A DNA stretch of 64,000 nt, taken from the NCBI GenBank assembly GCA_965249035.1, contig CBDFKV010000004.1:89624-153623 (forward strand), given 5' to 3'. The position numbers and the translations under genes were made by a program. This document shows, one piece after another, positions 1-8,048 of this stretch. The DNA comes from CBDFKV01 sp965249035. Lineage in GTDB: Bacteria; Pseudomonadota; Gammaproteobacteria; Arenicellales; Poriferihabitantaceae. The notes beneath the pieces are model-generated. The model was not told the DNA's origin, ran no database searches, and worked only from the letters and a program-made list of their open reading frames with translations. Each line of letters starts with the position of its first letter. The first letter of the stretch is position 1.

Positions 1-1125
1 GACTGCGGCGTAAGCGTTCGGCTTGAGACGTTGCAGATTATCGTACTTGGGAAATGCCTTTTTTAAATAGGCTTTTGGCTCACGCGCGTCTTTTTCCCCC
101 AACACCATTTGCATCAGGTTTTGCTGCTTTGGCCCAACACCGGTCAAGCTGGCGGGCTGGTTTTGTAACTGCCAACCTTTAGGAAAGCTAATCGCCAAAT
201 TCAGACCTTTGTGATAAAAATTATTATTCACAACCACGCCCTGCTCTTCACTGTGGCCATAGATCATGCGGTCTTGAACGCGCAGAAACTCGGTTCTATC
301 GGTTCGCCTTGGGTTAGCGATCTGAAACTTTTTAGCCGCGGCAACCACTTCTTGCAAACGCTGGTCATTAGCCGGGTGGCTAGAAAAAACGCCGTGATAA
401 CTGCTCACTTGCTTGCCCGCATCTTTGGCTTTCGCTTTAGAAAATAATTCCTGATTTTTTAGTACACCGATAACATCCAACATTTGTTCAGGGTCGTAAC
501 CCGATTTAGCCAAATACTCCGCCCCCAGGCGGTCAGCTTGAAGCTCATGATTACGGCCATAACCACTAACCAGCGCGCCACCAATGGTATTGGCCGCCTG
601 CGCCGCTTGATTACTGCCGGTTGCAATGGCAGCCAGAATCGATATGCCAGTACTCACAAAAGACGCGCTTTGTTGCTTGACGCCGTGGCGCGCGGTAACG
701 TGACCGATTTCGTGTCCGATGACGCCTGCCAATGCTTCTTCAGAGTTCAAATAAGCAATAATACCGCGGGTGATATAAATATAGCCCCCCGGCAGTGCGA
801 AGGCGTTGACTTCCGGCGAGTCGAGCACGGTAAACGTATAATTAAGATGATTACGATGGCTTTTTTCTGCCAACTCTTGGCCCAAGCGATTGACCAAGGC
901 GGTCATTCCCGGGTCATCGTAAACCTCATACTGCTTCATAATTTCGCCGTGGCTTTTCTTGCCTTCGCTGATTTCCGACTCTTCGGACATCAGCACGAAA
1001 TCCCTGCCACCAGAAACCGGGTTGGTCGCACAGCTAACCAGTGTACCCAGCATAGCTACAAGAATGAGTCGCCAAACACTTCGGCTATAACGTTGAGGTC
1101 GGAGGAAAATAGACAATGTATTCAT
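1..1125 (-). CDS. M48-family zinc metallopeptidase lipoprotein (3' end beyond window)
   Basis: The minus-strand frame from an ATG at 1125 stays open to base 1, giving 375 residues with no stop. It opens with a lipoprotein signal whose hydrophobic stretch ends in the lipobox LVSC (Cys32), so the mature protein is probably a membrane-anchored lipoprotein. The zinc site HEIGH lies at about residues 138-142 and the third ligand in HELQAD at about 193-198, both standard for peptidase M48 (Ste24/HtpX/BepA-like, periplasmic quality control). No BepA-type TPR repeats are visible in the part present. The part after about residue 300 is a separate uncharacterised domain. Family call is firm; the exact substrate is unknown. 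Confidence 0.88.
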   Translation of the reverse strand, partial: MNTLSIFLRPQRYSRSVWRLILVAMLGTLVSCATNPVSGGRDFVLMSEESEISEGKKSHGEIMKQYEVYDDPGMTALVNRLGQELAEKSHRNHLNYTFTVLDSPEVNAFALPGGYIYITRGIIAYLNSEEALAGVIGHEIGHVTARHGVKQQSASFVSTGISILAAIATGSNQAAQAANTIGGALVSGYGRNHELQADRLGAEYLAKSGYDPEQMLDVIGVLKNQELFSKAKAKDAGKQVSSYHGVFSSHPANDQRLQEVVAAAKKFQIANPRRTDRTEFLRVQDRMIYGHSEEQGVVVNNNFYHKGLNLAISFPKGWQLQNQPASLTGVGPKQQNLMQMVLGEKDAREPKAYLKKAFPKYDNLQRLKPNAYAAV

Positions 1126-1283
1126 GAGTTAAAACGATTTCAGGTAGTTAATATTTGGGTTCAATAGCGGTGGCAATAAGCGGTGCGTGCAGTCTGCCTC
1201 GACAATACAATTGTAGCGCCAATTGAACTATAATTGGCTCGCATTTAGTGAACCTTAACCAATTCTCCATGGAGGAAAAACCG

Positions 1284-1712
1284 TTGATCGAAGAATTTAA
1301 GAAATTTATCTTGCGTGGCAATGTCTTAGACATGGCCGTAGGTATCGTTATTGGTGCCGCTTTTGGTACGATCGTGAAGTCATTTGTTGATGACATCATC
1401 ATGCCGCCGATCGGCTTACTCATGGGCGGTGTCGACTTTGGCAACCTGTTTCAGGTTATCAAGGAAGGCGCAGCAGCCGGGCCTTACGCATCGTTGGAAT
1501 CAGCCGCCGCCGCTGGCGCGGTCACCATCAACTGGGGCTTGTTTGTTAACACCCTTATCAGTTTCTTGATTATCGCATTTGCCATTTTTATGGTGGTCCG
1601 AACCGTTAATAAAATGCAAGAAGCTGCGGCATTAAAGGACGAAGAAGAGGAAGCCGAAGGACCAACCCAGGAAGATCTGCTATCTGAAATTCGCGATTTA
1701 CTGAAAAAATAG
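1284..1712 (+). CDS. mscL: large-conductance mechanosensitive channel MscL
   Basis: Product of 142 residues, close to the usual 136-150. The N-terminal amphipathic helix and TM1 (FILRGNVLDMAVGIVIGAAF) are classic MscL, followed by a periplasmic loop, TM2 (about residues 80-102) and an acidic C-terminal helix ending in DLLSEIRDLLKK. The pentameric inner-membrane pore opens at high membrane tension to release solutes on osmotic downshock. I chose the TTG at 1284 because a strong GGAGG at 1271-1275 lies 8 bases before it and it gives the family N-terminus. In-frame starts at 1248 and 1269 would place that Shine-Dalgarno inside the gene. Confidence 0.93.
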   Translation: MIEEFKKFILRGNVLDMAVGIVIGAAFGTIVKSFVDDIIMPPIGLLMGGVDFGNLFQVIKEGAAAGPYASLESAAAAGAVTINWGLFVNTLISFLIIAFAIFMVVRTVNKMQEAAALKDEEEEAEGPTQEDLLSEIRDLLKK

Positions 1713-1727
1713 TAGTACCGAGAATAT

Positions 1728-1758
1728 CGACCTGATCAGCTGGTCAGGTCGAGTTTTT
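1728..1758. terminator. bidirectional rho-independent terminator after mscL
   Basis: An 8-bp stem CGACCTGA/TCAGGTCG (1728-1735 with 1744-1751) is followed by AGTTTTT on the plus strand. It separates mscL from the convergent DUF2062 gene, whose stop codon lies in the 3' arm. Confidence 0.75.
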
Positions 1759-2307
1759 CTCCCGCTCTTCTTTCAGCTTTTTTTGAGATGCCAGCATAGC
1801 TCGCTTCTTAGCTCGACGATTACGCCGCTCTTCCCACTCGCTGACCACGTCCATGCGCCACAAAATGTGTACGGTCACAAATCCACCTAACGCGATCACT
1901 ACTCCCACCATCGTACTCCCAAGCCACAGTGCTTCTAGATGACCCATCATCGAATTAACAGACAGCTCAGTTAGGGTAATACTGCGGTTGCCGAGTAACA
2001 TTGTTCCCAACAAATAGGGTGGGCCATAGATAATGGCCCAGGTGAGTGGATTCGATATCCACACCAATAACACAGATATCGGTAGGTTAGCTCGCACGAT
2101 AACCGCCAAAATTGCCGCGATCACCATTTCCCCCGGGATGGGCAAATAAGCGCAAAATAAACCGACTGCAACCGCCTTTGCGACTGAATGCCGGTTCACA
2201 TGCCAGAGGTTATTGTTGGCTATATACGACGATAAAAACCCCATACGCTTGGTGTGCTCTGTAACCGAGCGGCGATTGAGTTCAAGTTTAATGCGGCGGC
2301 GTAACAT
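1744..2307 (-). CDS. DUF2062 domain inner-membrane protein
   Basis: 187 residues. The N-terminal half carries the DUF2062 pattern: a basic amphipathic start, then NRHSVAKAVAVGLFCAYLPIPGEMVIAAILAVIVRANLPISVLLVWISNPLTW in which the FCAYLPIPGE and SNPLTW motifs stand out. Three hydrophobic segments lie at about residues 44-70, 78-102 and 125-150. The C-terminus is very basic (RNRRAKKRAMLASQKK) and cytoplasmic by the positive-inside rule. The biochemical function of the family is unknown. It converges on mscL and shares a terminator with it. Confidence 0.85.
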   Translation of the reverse strand: MLRRRIKLELNRRSVTEHTKRMGFLSSYIANNNLWHVNRHSVAKAVAVGLFCAYLPIPGEMVIAAILAVIVRANLPISVLLVWISNPLTWAIIYGPPYLLGTMLLGNRSITLTELSVNSMMGHLEALWLGSTMVGVVIALGGFVTVHILWRMDVVSEWEERRNRRAKKRAMLASQKKLKEEREKNST

Positions 2308-2395
2308 GGGTGACTGAAAAATAATAGTGGGTAGTACTTTCTAAGCGTAAGATTCTAAACTATCTACTGGATTTTATTGTGGCTGCTTTTTCCTT

Positions 2396-2401
2396 TATAC
2401 T
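2396..2401 (+). promoter_or_regulatory. possible -10 element TATACT before the thioredoxin-like gene
   Basis: TATACT lies 24 bases upstream of the start chosen at 2425. No good -35 is found at the right spacing, so this is only suggestive. If it is used, the start cannot be the in-frame TTG at 2377. Confidence 0.25.
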
Positions 2402-2424
2402 CATCCGACCCCGGTTATATCCGT

Positions 2425-2931
2425 TTGAATTTGAGCACCTTTACCCAAAAACACCGACGATTATTTCTAGCGCTGCTGTGGTGCTTATTACCTTGGCAAA
2501 TCGCTTCGGCTAGCGACGACATTCAGTGGGCTAATGACCTTCAAGCAGATGCAGCTCAAATCATTACCAACAACACCCTCATGGTGTTATTTGTAACCGC
2601 CAGCTATTGTGAATACTGTGAGCTATTGCGTGAAGAAGTTTTCCAGTTTCTGGCCGACGACCCTCGTTTCCTGTTACGAGAATTAGTTCTGGATGCGGAT
2701 CAACAGCCAATAACTGGCTTCGATGGTCAACCAACTAACCACGCCACTTACGGTAAGCAACAGAATATTCAATTAACCCCCACGGTGCTTTTTTTGGGGC
2801 CAGATGGCGAAGAAATTGCAGAACGAATGATTGGTGTATTAACGCTCGATTTCTACACCTATTATTTAGATGAACAAGTCAAAAGTGCGCGTGACCAACT
2901 GGTCAAACAATCAGCCCAGAAAGCTGGCTAA
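2425..2931 (+). CDS. exported thioredoxin-fold protein (CxxC)
   Basis: From the TTG at 2425 the product is 168 residues with a signal peptide (KHRRLFLALLWCLLPWQIASA) that leads to a periplasmic domain. The active site is CEYC in FVTASYCEYC, followed by a cis-proline motif TPTVLF and the FLGPDGEEI hairpin, the pattern of SoxW/DsbE-like thioredoxins. It probably reduces or isomerises periplasmic disulfides, but the partner is unknown. The frame is open from 2377, where another TTG would add 16 residues. No clear Shine-Dalgarno favours either start. It is monocistronic, convergent with the response-regulator locus. Confidence 0.75.
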   Translation: MNLSTFTQKHRRLFLALLWCLLPWQIASASDDIQWANDLQADAAQIITNNTLMVLFVTASYCEYCELLREEVFQFLADDPRFLLRELVLDADQQPITGFDGQPTNHATYGKQQNIQLTPTVLFLGPDGEEIAERMIGVLTLDFYTYYLDEQVKSARDQLVKQSAQKAG

Positions 2932-2975
2932 GCATTCGACGCAGACGATTGGCACGGGATGTGTTTACGAGAATG

Positions 2976-3703
2976 CTAGGATTTTTTTCGTAGCCAACGA
3001 CGCACAGTAGCCGTTTGCCGTCGACTCACTTCCAGCATTTCATCGCAGGATCGAAACCGCACCAGCCATTTGCCGAGGTCGTTATTTTTCTCCAGGCCAT
3101 CGATATGCATTTTGTTAACTAAGGCATTACGATGCACGCGAATAAAGTCGCTTTTCAATTCCTCTTCCAGTGAATTCAGCACTTCGCTGATCACGTAATC
3201 TTCTTCAGTGGTGCGCAGACGCACATACTTGTTATCTGCCTTGAAGTAGATAATACTTTGCAGCGGAACCAATTTAATTTTGCCACGCTCGGTCACTGCC
3301 ACATTCTGACGCGCACTTTCGAGCGGTAATGCATCGCGTTTTTACGCGTTAATGGAGTTACTTTAGCCAACGCCTGCTGTAATCGTTCTTTACGAACAGG
3401 CTTAAGCAAATAATCAATGGCATTGGCTTCAAACGCGTCCAAAGCATGCTCATTATAGGCTGTGATGAAGATGACCGCTGGCGGGTTATCCATCAAAGCT
3501 AAGTGCATCGCCACTTCCAAACCAGAGATCCCCGGCATTTGGATATCCAGCAAGACCAATTGCGGGCGATATTCATTACACATTTGTATCGCTTCTTCAC
3601 CGTTCTCCGCCTCGATCACGCTATATTGAGCATCAATTTTCGCCAGCATGCCTTTCAGGCGTACTCGCGCAATCGGTTCATCATCGACAACTAAACACTT
3701 CAT
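2976..3703 (-). pseudogene. AlgR/LytTR-type response regulator, split by a -1 frameshift
   Basis: Two overlapping minus-strand frames together encode one AlgR-like protein. 3703-3293 gives a receiver domain with the acid pair DDE, phospho-acceptor Asp in LLDIQMPG, conserved Thr in FITAY and Lys in LLKPVRK. 3302-2976 gives a LytTR DNA-binding domain (KLVPLQSIIYFKADNKYVRLR, FIRVHRNALVNK, VSRRQTATVRRWL). The frames meet at a five-T run on the plus strand (3339-3343). One added base there gives a continuous 242-residue protein, close to AlgR (248). It may be a sequencing error, a true mutation or, less likely, programmed -1 frameshifting at AAAAAC. No sensor kinase gene is adjacent. Confidence 0.8.
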
Positions 3704-3828
3704 GATTTTTGGTCTAATATTATCTTCGGTACTGTGGAGCTAAATTGGAAATGGACCCACTTTCGATCCAGCTGCTACTCACGTAAATGCTAGCAGGAAT
3801 CCCTGAATTCCACAATTAATTAGCAAAT
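3704..3828. other. intergenic region between metA and the AlgR-like gene
   Basis: 125 bases without an ORF. It must contain the promoter of the regulator gene (minus strand). I see no clear hairpin or operator. Confidence 0.4.
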
Positions 3829-4893
3829 TTATAAGCCTAATGGATTACTCGGATCAATTCCCACCATGAACGGTGTTTTTCGATCGCGGTGCGTGAGCTG
3901 GTAAATCAACCCCAACCAGTTATTCACCATCGCCTTGCCAGTATCTCCCCAAGTATTGTCGATATGGCTCCACACGATCGCTTCGGGAAACTCGGGTAAA
4001 TGGGTGTAATCGCCGCCGGAGGCAAGCACCGCATCACGGTATTGATTCAGCGCTCGGGCCGCTTCGAGGCCGAAAAAATGGTCGGGGAACGGGGGGTAAT
4101 CTTCGCGCTCACCAGTCAATACTCGACCCACTTCACGCTTGTATTCTTTCAACAAACTAACCACATCGTATTCCGGGTGGCCTTGCAAGAATAAAAAGCG
4201 AAAACCATCTGGAGAGGTAGCGATATGCACATCAGCTTCTTCGCCAGAGGCTAATACACGCAGGCCTTGGTCCCGAAACTGCTTGGAATTGACCTCATAA
4301 ACGTGTGAGTGAGGTGCGTCAAAGCGCGTATTGATCCCCGCCACGAATGGATGCTCATGCTCGGTAACGCGATGTGAATAAACACCCCAGCGTTTTTGCG
4401 ACAACTTGTAGCGTTCAATTCCCCAGAGGTGCTTGACGATTGCGTGGGTCGCCAAACAAGAGCACATGGTTGAGCTGACGTGTTCGCTCGCCCATTCCGC
4501 GATGTCTAACAGCGGCTCCCAAAAGGGTTCCTCGGTAATGTCCGACAATTGCGGGTTTGCGCCGGTAATAATTAGCGCGTCTAGCCCATCACGCTTCATC
4601 GCTTCGACACTGGAGTAATACTGCTTGATATGCGCAGCAGCTTTTTTGGAGCGCGGTATCTCAGGAAAGCTAAACAAATGTATCGTAAACTGCGCGATAC
4701 GGTTGCATGATGCCACCATACGCATGAATTGGCGCTCGGTGGCTTCCAGTGCGGCGTCGGGCATCATATTCAGAATCCCAATGTGCAAATCACGAATATC
4801 CTGGTGCTCCGCTCGTTCCGGCACCAAGACTTCCAGCCCCTCTTCACGCAAACGTTCAAAAGTGGGTAATTGGTTATGGGCAATCAATGACAT
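3829..4893 (-). CDS. metA: homoserine O-acyltransferase MetA (probably O-succinyltransferase)
   Basis: 354 residues. It activates homoserine by acylation in methionine synthesis in the cytoplasm. MetA-family features in order: LHIGILNMMPDAALEATERQF near the N-terminus, catalytic Cys in MCSCLATHA (in place of the ICWGAQA form of enteric MetA), KRWGVYSHRV, SHVYEV with the His, and GHPEYD bearing the catalytic His/Glu. The CLATHA variant and the long C-terminal extension past GHPEYD point to the MetA subgroup outside Enterobacteriaceae. Acyl donor (succinyl- or acetyl-CoA) cannot be read with certainty. It lies 11 bases downstream of the P-loop gene, so the two are probably cotranscribed. Confidence 0.88.
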   Translation of the reverse strand: MSLIAHNQLPTFERLREEGLEVLVPERAEHQDIRDLHIGILNMMPDAALEATERQFMRMVASCNRIAQFTIHLFSFPEIPRSKKAAAHIKQYYSSVEAMKRDGLDALIITGANPQLSDITEEPFWEPLLDIAEWASEHVSSTMCSCLATHAIVKHLWGIERYKLSQKRWGVYSHRVTEHEHPFVAGINTRFDAPHSHVYEVNSKQFRDQGLRVLASGEEADVHIATSPDGFRFLFLQGHPEYDVVSLLKEYKREVGRVLTGEREDYPPFPDHFFGLEAARALNQYRDAVLASGGDYTHLPEFPEAIVWSHIDNTWGDTGKAMVNNWLGLIYQLTHRDRKTPFMVGIDPSNPLGL

Positions 4894-4904
4894 CGCTAAA
4901 TCCT

Positions 4905-5723
4905 CTAGTTTTTCCCGTATTCCATTGCGTCACCGATCAGATCAAGCACGTCTTCAGCGGAATCAACTTCCATCACGTGTTTGGCGTCGATCGTATAGCC
5001 ATGCTCATCAGCAATGCCTTGATACAGCGGCCGACGATGCGCAATTAGCGATGGGAAAACCCAGCCGATGTATTCTTGCGGGTCCATTTCATCACTGTGC
5101 TTTAAGTCTTTTATCGCCATAAATTGAGCGACATTCTGGTCTAGAAAGTCCTGGTCATAATACAGCGGCTTAGGCTCTTTTTTGGCCCGTTCTATCAACA
5201 ATGCTTCCATATCTTGATCCGCACGCAAATAGACGATAACGGATTGTTTTGACAGCTCATTCCACACTTCTTTATTGGTCAGCTCGCAAGCGCTGCCGCC
5301 GGTATCATTTAAAAAATGCGGGTAGCCGTAGATTTCACGACCTTTGTGAATAAATTCCGGCACATCATTCATCGCATTCACTTCAGCTTGATGGTGCAAG
5401 CGCTGGCGGCGCTTAAACTCGTCAATGCTCAGCCCGCCCAGCTCAGGGTTACCTATCATGCCGAGGAAGGTCGATAGCGGCTTTAAGTGTTGCACTGATA
5501 TATTGCTGGCGATATAAATCGAATCAGTCATGATCAAATCGCGCAAAAACGGCACCTGCATCGCCTGTTTTTTGATGTTATCGACAATCGGCTCACCCAT
5601 ATATCGTGTGCCAATGCGATAGTCTGCCGAATAATGAAACCAAGTCTCCAGTGGTAAATGACTGCCCAAAGTCGTCTTACCAACACCCGACATGCCGATA
5701 ATCGTGATGACCTTATTGGCCAT
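4905..5723 (-). CDS. P-loop NTPase of unknown function
   Basis: 272 residues from the ATG at 5723, which places a perfect Walker A (GMSGVGKTT) near the N-terminus as in small kinases. The frame is open to an ATG at 5798, which would add 25 residues of unusual composition. After the P-loop come WFHYSADYRIGTRYMGEPI, a RRQRLHHQAEVNAM segment and NDTGGSACE. A kinase or ATPase acting on a small molecule is plausible, but I do not recognise a characterised family. It sits between uppP and metA on the same strand with tight spacing. Confidence 0.75.
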   Translation of the reverse strand: MANKVITIIGMSGVGKTTLGSHLPLETWFHYSADYRIGTRYMGEPIVDNIKKQAMQVPFLRDLIMTDSIYIASNISVQHLKPLSTFLGMIGNPELGGLSIDEFKRRQRLHHQAEVNAMNDVPEFIHKGREIYGYPHFLNDTGGSACELTNKEVWNELSKQSVIVYLRADQDMEALLIERAKKEPKPLYYDQDFLDQNVAQFMAIKDLKHSDEMDPQEYIGWVFPSLIAHRRPLYQGIADEHGYTIDAKHVMEVDSAEDVLDLIGDAMEYGKN

Positions 5724-5804
5724 GCCATCAATTCTTTGCGATTCATTTTCATAGAGGTTTGGCTCGATAAAAGTAAATGATGCTGATGTTACGCCCATTC
5801 TTAG

Positions 5805-6667
5805 TCATAACCAAATCACGCCAAGGAAATTTACACAAGAACTGTAGAAAATGCATTCAAGCGTCACCGTTACCAGAAAAACCATCAAAATAATCACACC
5901 CAAGATGACTCGATAGATTGCAAATGGCGCCATCCCGAATTTTGGCAAAAACCCCAGAAACCAATGAATGCACGCATAGGCGGCTACCGCTGATAGCGCC
6001 GCACCCCAAAAGAGGACGGTCCAATCGACCGGAGCAGCCGATTGGATGAGCTTTAAGCCTTGGTAACCACCCGCTAACAAATGGTAGGGATCGATAATAA
6101 AAACGAGAATCGAGCCGCCGCCTCACGGTCCAGCCCCATCATCAGCCCCGCCGTCATGGTAATCCCAGAGCGGGAAGTGCCGGGAATCAACGCTACCGCC
6201 TGTGCAGCACCGATAATCGCAACATCACGCCAATTCAACTGAGTTAATGACCGCGCTCGACTAGATCGATAATCTGCCCACCACAATAATAGCCCAAAGC
6301 CAATCGTCGCCAATGCCACGACTACTGCGCTGCGTAAGTTGGCTTCAATCCAGTCTTTGCCCAAAAACCCCACAATCCCCACCGGGATGGTCGCCAAGAT
6401 CACTCCCCAGCCCAGGCGGCTCTCGGCGCTCGCCTTACCACCTGCCAGGGTCGAGACGGTGGCGCTAATAATGCGTAACAAGTCTTGTCGAAAATAAGCC
6501 AATACCGCCAATAGCGTGCCAACATGAACCGCCACATCAAACGCCAATCCCTGGTCTTCCCAGCCCAAAAAAGCCGGAACCAAGACCAGGTGCCCGGAAC
6601 TTGAAATCGGCAAAAATTCAGTAATGCCCTGAATTAGTGCTAATACGATGACGTGAAGGTAGTCCAT
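5805..6667 (-). pseudogene. uppP: undecaprenyl-diphosphatase UppP/BacA, split by one frameshift
   Basis: 6667-6074 encodes the first 197 residues: MDYLHVIVLALIQGITEFLP, SSSGHL (catalytic motif), and PGTSRSGITMTAG with the conserved Arg. It then runs into a stop straight after FSFLLSIPTI. The next residues, LAGGYQGL and the last membrane helices, continue in the frame 6080-5805. One extra T in the run of three at 6079-6081 (plus-strand AAA) restores FSFLLSIPTILLAGGYQ and a 287-residue protein. UppP dephosphorylates undecaprenyl pyrophosphate for peptidoglycan synthesis. Loss would be tolerated only with a PAP2-type replacement, so a sequence error is a serious possibility. The start overlaps the end of midA. 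Confidence 0.82.
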
Positions 6668-7832
6668 AGTCGATGTGTTTGGTCGTTTTGCGTAAAGCCT
6701 TGAAGGGCCTGATCAATGCCGCGGGTTAAACCCAGCACCTTGAATAACTCTCCCATTTCATGTGGCATCGTCAATTTTTTTTACTTCCTGGGCAAGCGTA
6801 ATTTGCTCTGCCACAGATGCGTCTAGGTTAATAGTGTCTAACAAACCGAGGTTAAGCAAAAAATTAGCCTGGTTGGTAAAACCGGCTAATTGTAAGCCAG
6901 AAGCCAGCGCGCTATCGGCAATCGCGGTGAAATCAACGTGCGCGGTGATGTCTTGCAAGCCAACGCGTATCATCGGGTCAGTATGTGAGCGGTGCTCCGA
7001 ATGGCACATAAGCGTGCCTTGATCACGATCAGGATGATAAAACTCGTGACGGGGAAAGCCGTAATCTATCAATAAAATCGCCCCTATATCTAACACCGCA
7101 GCCAGCGATCGGACCCAAGCTTCGGCCTGAAAATTCACTTCACTACGATACGGTGAATTGAGATTCTCGGTAGTAATGCGCGCTGATACCGTTTGTTGCA
7201 ATGGCGTATCCGCCTTTTGCACTAACCAGGTGAAAGGATTGGCCTTCTTCCGTTGACAGCCCAACACCGCACTCTTGCACAGCGCCAGCCTCGCTCAACT
7301 CAAAACAACGCACCGGCATTGCGTCCAAACACTTCATTAGCCACCATAACACCCCGAAAACCGGGCTCGGGCAAGGCATCTAACCAGACCCACCCGACCC
7401 ATGCAATTAGGCACTTTTTCAGCCAACGTTTCGGTTTGTTGAGCACGCAATGACGGGCTGAGTTCCAAAATGAAGTAATGATCGGGGCAATGCATCTTGC
7501 TCATCCATGCGCCGCAGTATGGTTGCTGCCAAAACTCCGCTGCCTGCACCAAATTCAAGCACATCACCCCCACCCACCAGAGCCAGCACTTCAACACATT
7601 GATCGGCCAGGCATTGACCAAACACATTGCCCAGCTCCGGCGCGGTGATGAAGTCCCCACTTGCGCCTAGTTGCTGCCAGCCGGAGACGTAATAGCCCAA
7701 ACCCGGGGCGTACAGGGCTTCTTGCATAAAGCGATCAAAGCGCAGCCAACCATCCGTCTCATGAATCAAATCACGGATACGCGATACCAGCGCGGTATTA
7801 GTTGCTTTAGCGGTGGGGTGTTTCCCTGGCAT
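6640..7832 (-). pseudogene. MidA/NDUFAF7-type SAM methyltransferase, five frameshifts
   Basis: Pieces of one protein lie in successive minus-strand frames: MPGKHPTAK to RRMDEQDALP (from 7832), DHYFILELSPSLRAQQ, DALPEPGFRGVMVANEV, LDAMPVRCFELSEAG, then NPFTWLVQKADTPLQQ to LDTINLDASV, and MGELFKVLGLTRG to a stop at 6640. DVLEFGAGSGVLA is the SAM-binding motif; FMQEALYAPGLGYY and DFITAPELG are family signatures. Each break is fixed by removing one base next to an identical base (near 7484-7487, 7389-7391, 7327-7329, 7267-7268 and the T8 run 6775-6782). Removing all five leaves 1188 bases, exactly 395 codons plus stop, the normal family length. Mitochondrial relatives methylate an arginine of complex I; the bacterial substrate is not settled. 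Confidence 0.82.
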
Positions 7833-7980
7833 TGGGTAAAAATGGCCAATTAATCAGCAAATAATGGGCGAGCGATAATGCCCAAACAGGCCCTAGATAA
7901 CAAGCGGCTGGATAACTACTATCTATGGACAAGCAGGGAAAAACAATGCAGACGATGACTAAATTCTTCACCTGCTCCGC

Positions 7981-8010
7981 AAAAAAAAACCCGCCATTAA
8001 AAGGCGGGTT
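7981..8010 (-). terminator. rho-independent terminator of the symporter gene
   Basis: On the minus strand a GC-rich stem AACCCGCC/GGCGGGTT with a 7-base loop is followed by an unbroken run of T (complement of A at 7981-7989). It lies about 40 bases past the stop of the symporter gene. Confidence 0.9.
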
Positions 8011-8048
8011 AATATCTTGGAGGAACTACTTACAAGATCAAATCAGCA

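Noticed and set aside
211..1167. Plus-strand open frames opposite the M48 gene
   Set aside because: They lack motifs and lie exactly over the antisense of a clear metalloprotease with HEIGH and lipobox.
3339..3343. Programmed -1 frameshift as the main explanation for the split regulator
   Set aside because: The T AAA AAC context gives a mismatch in the P-site after slippage, and other frameshifts nearby favour indel or error.
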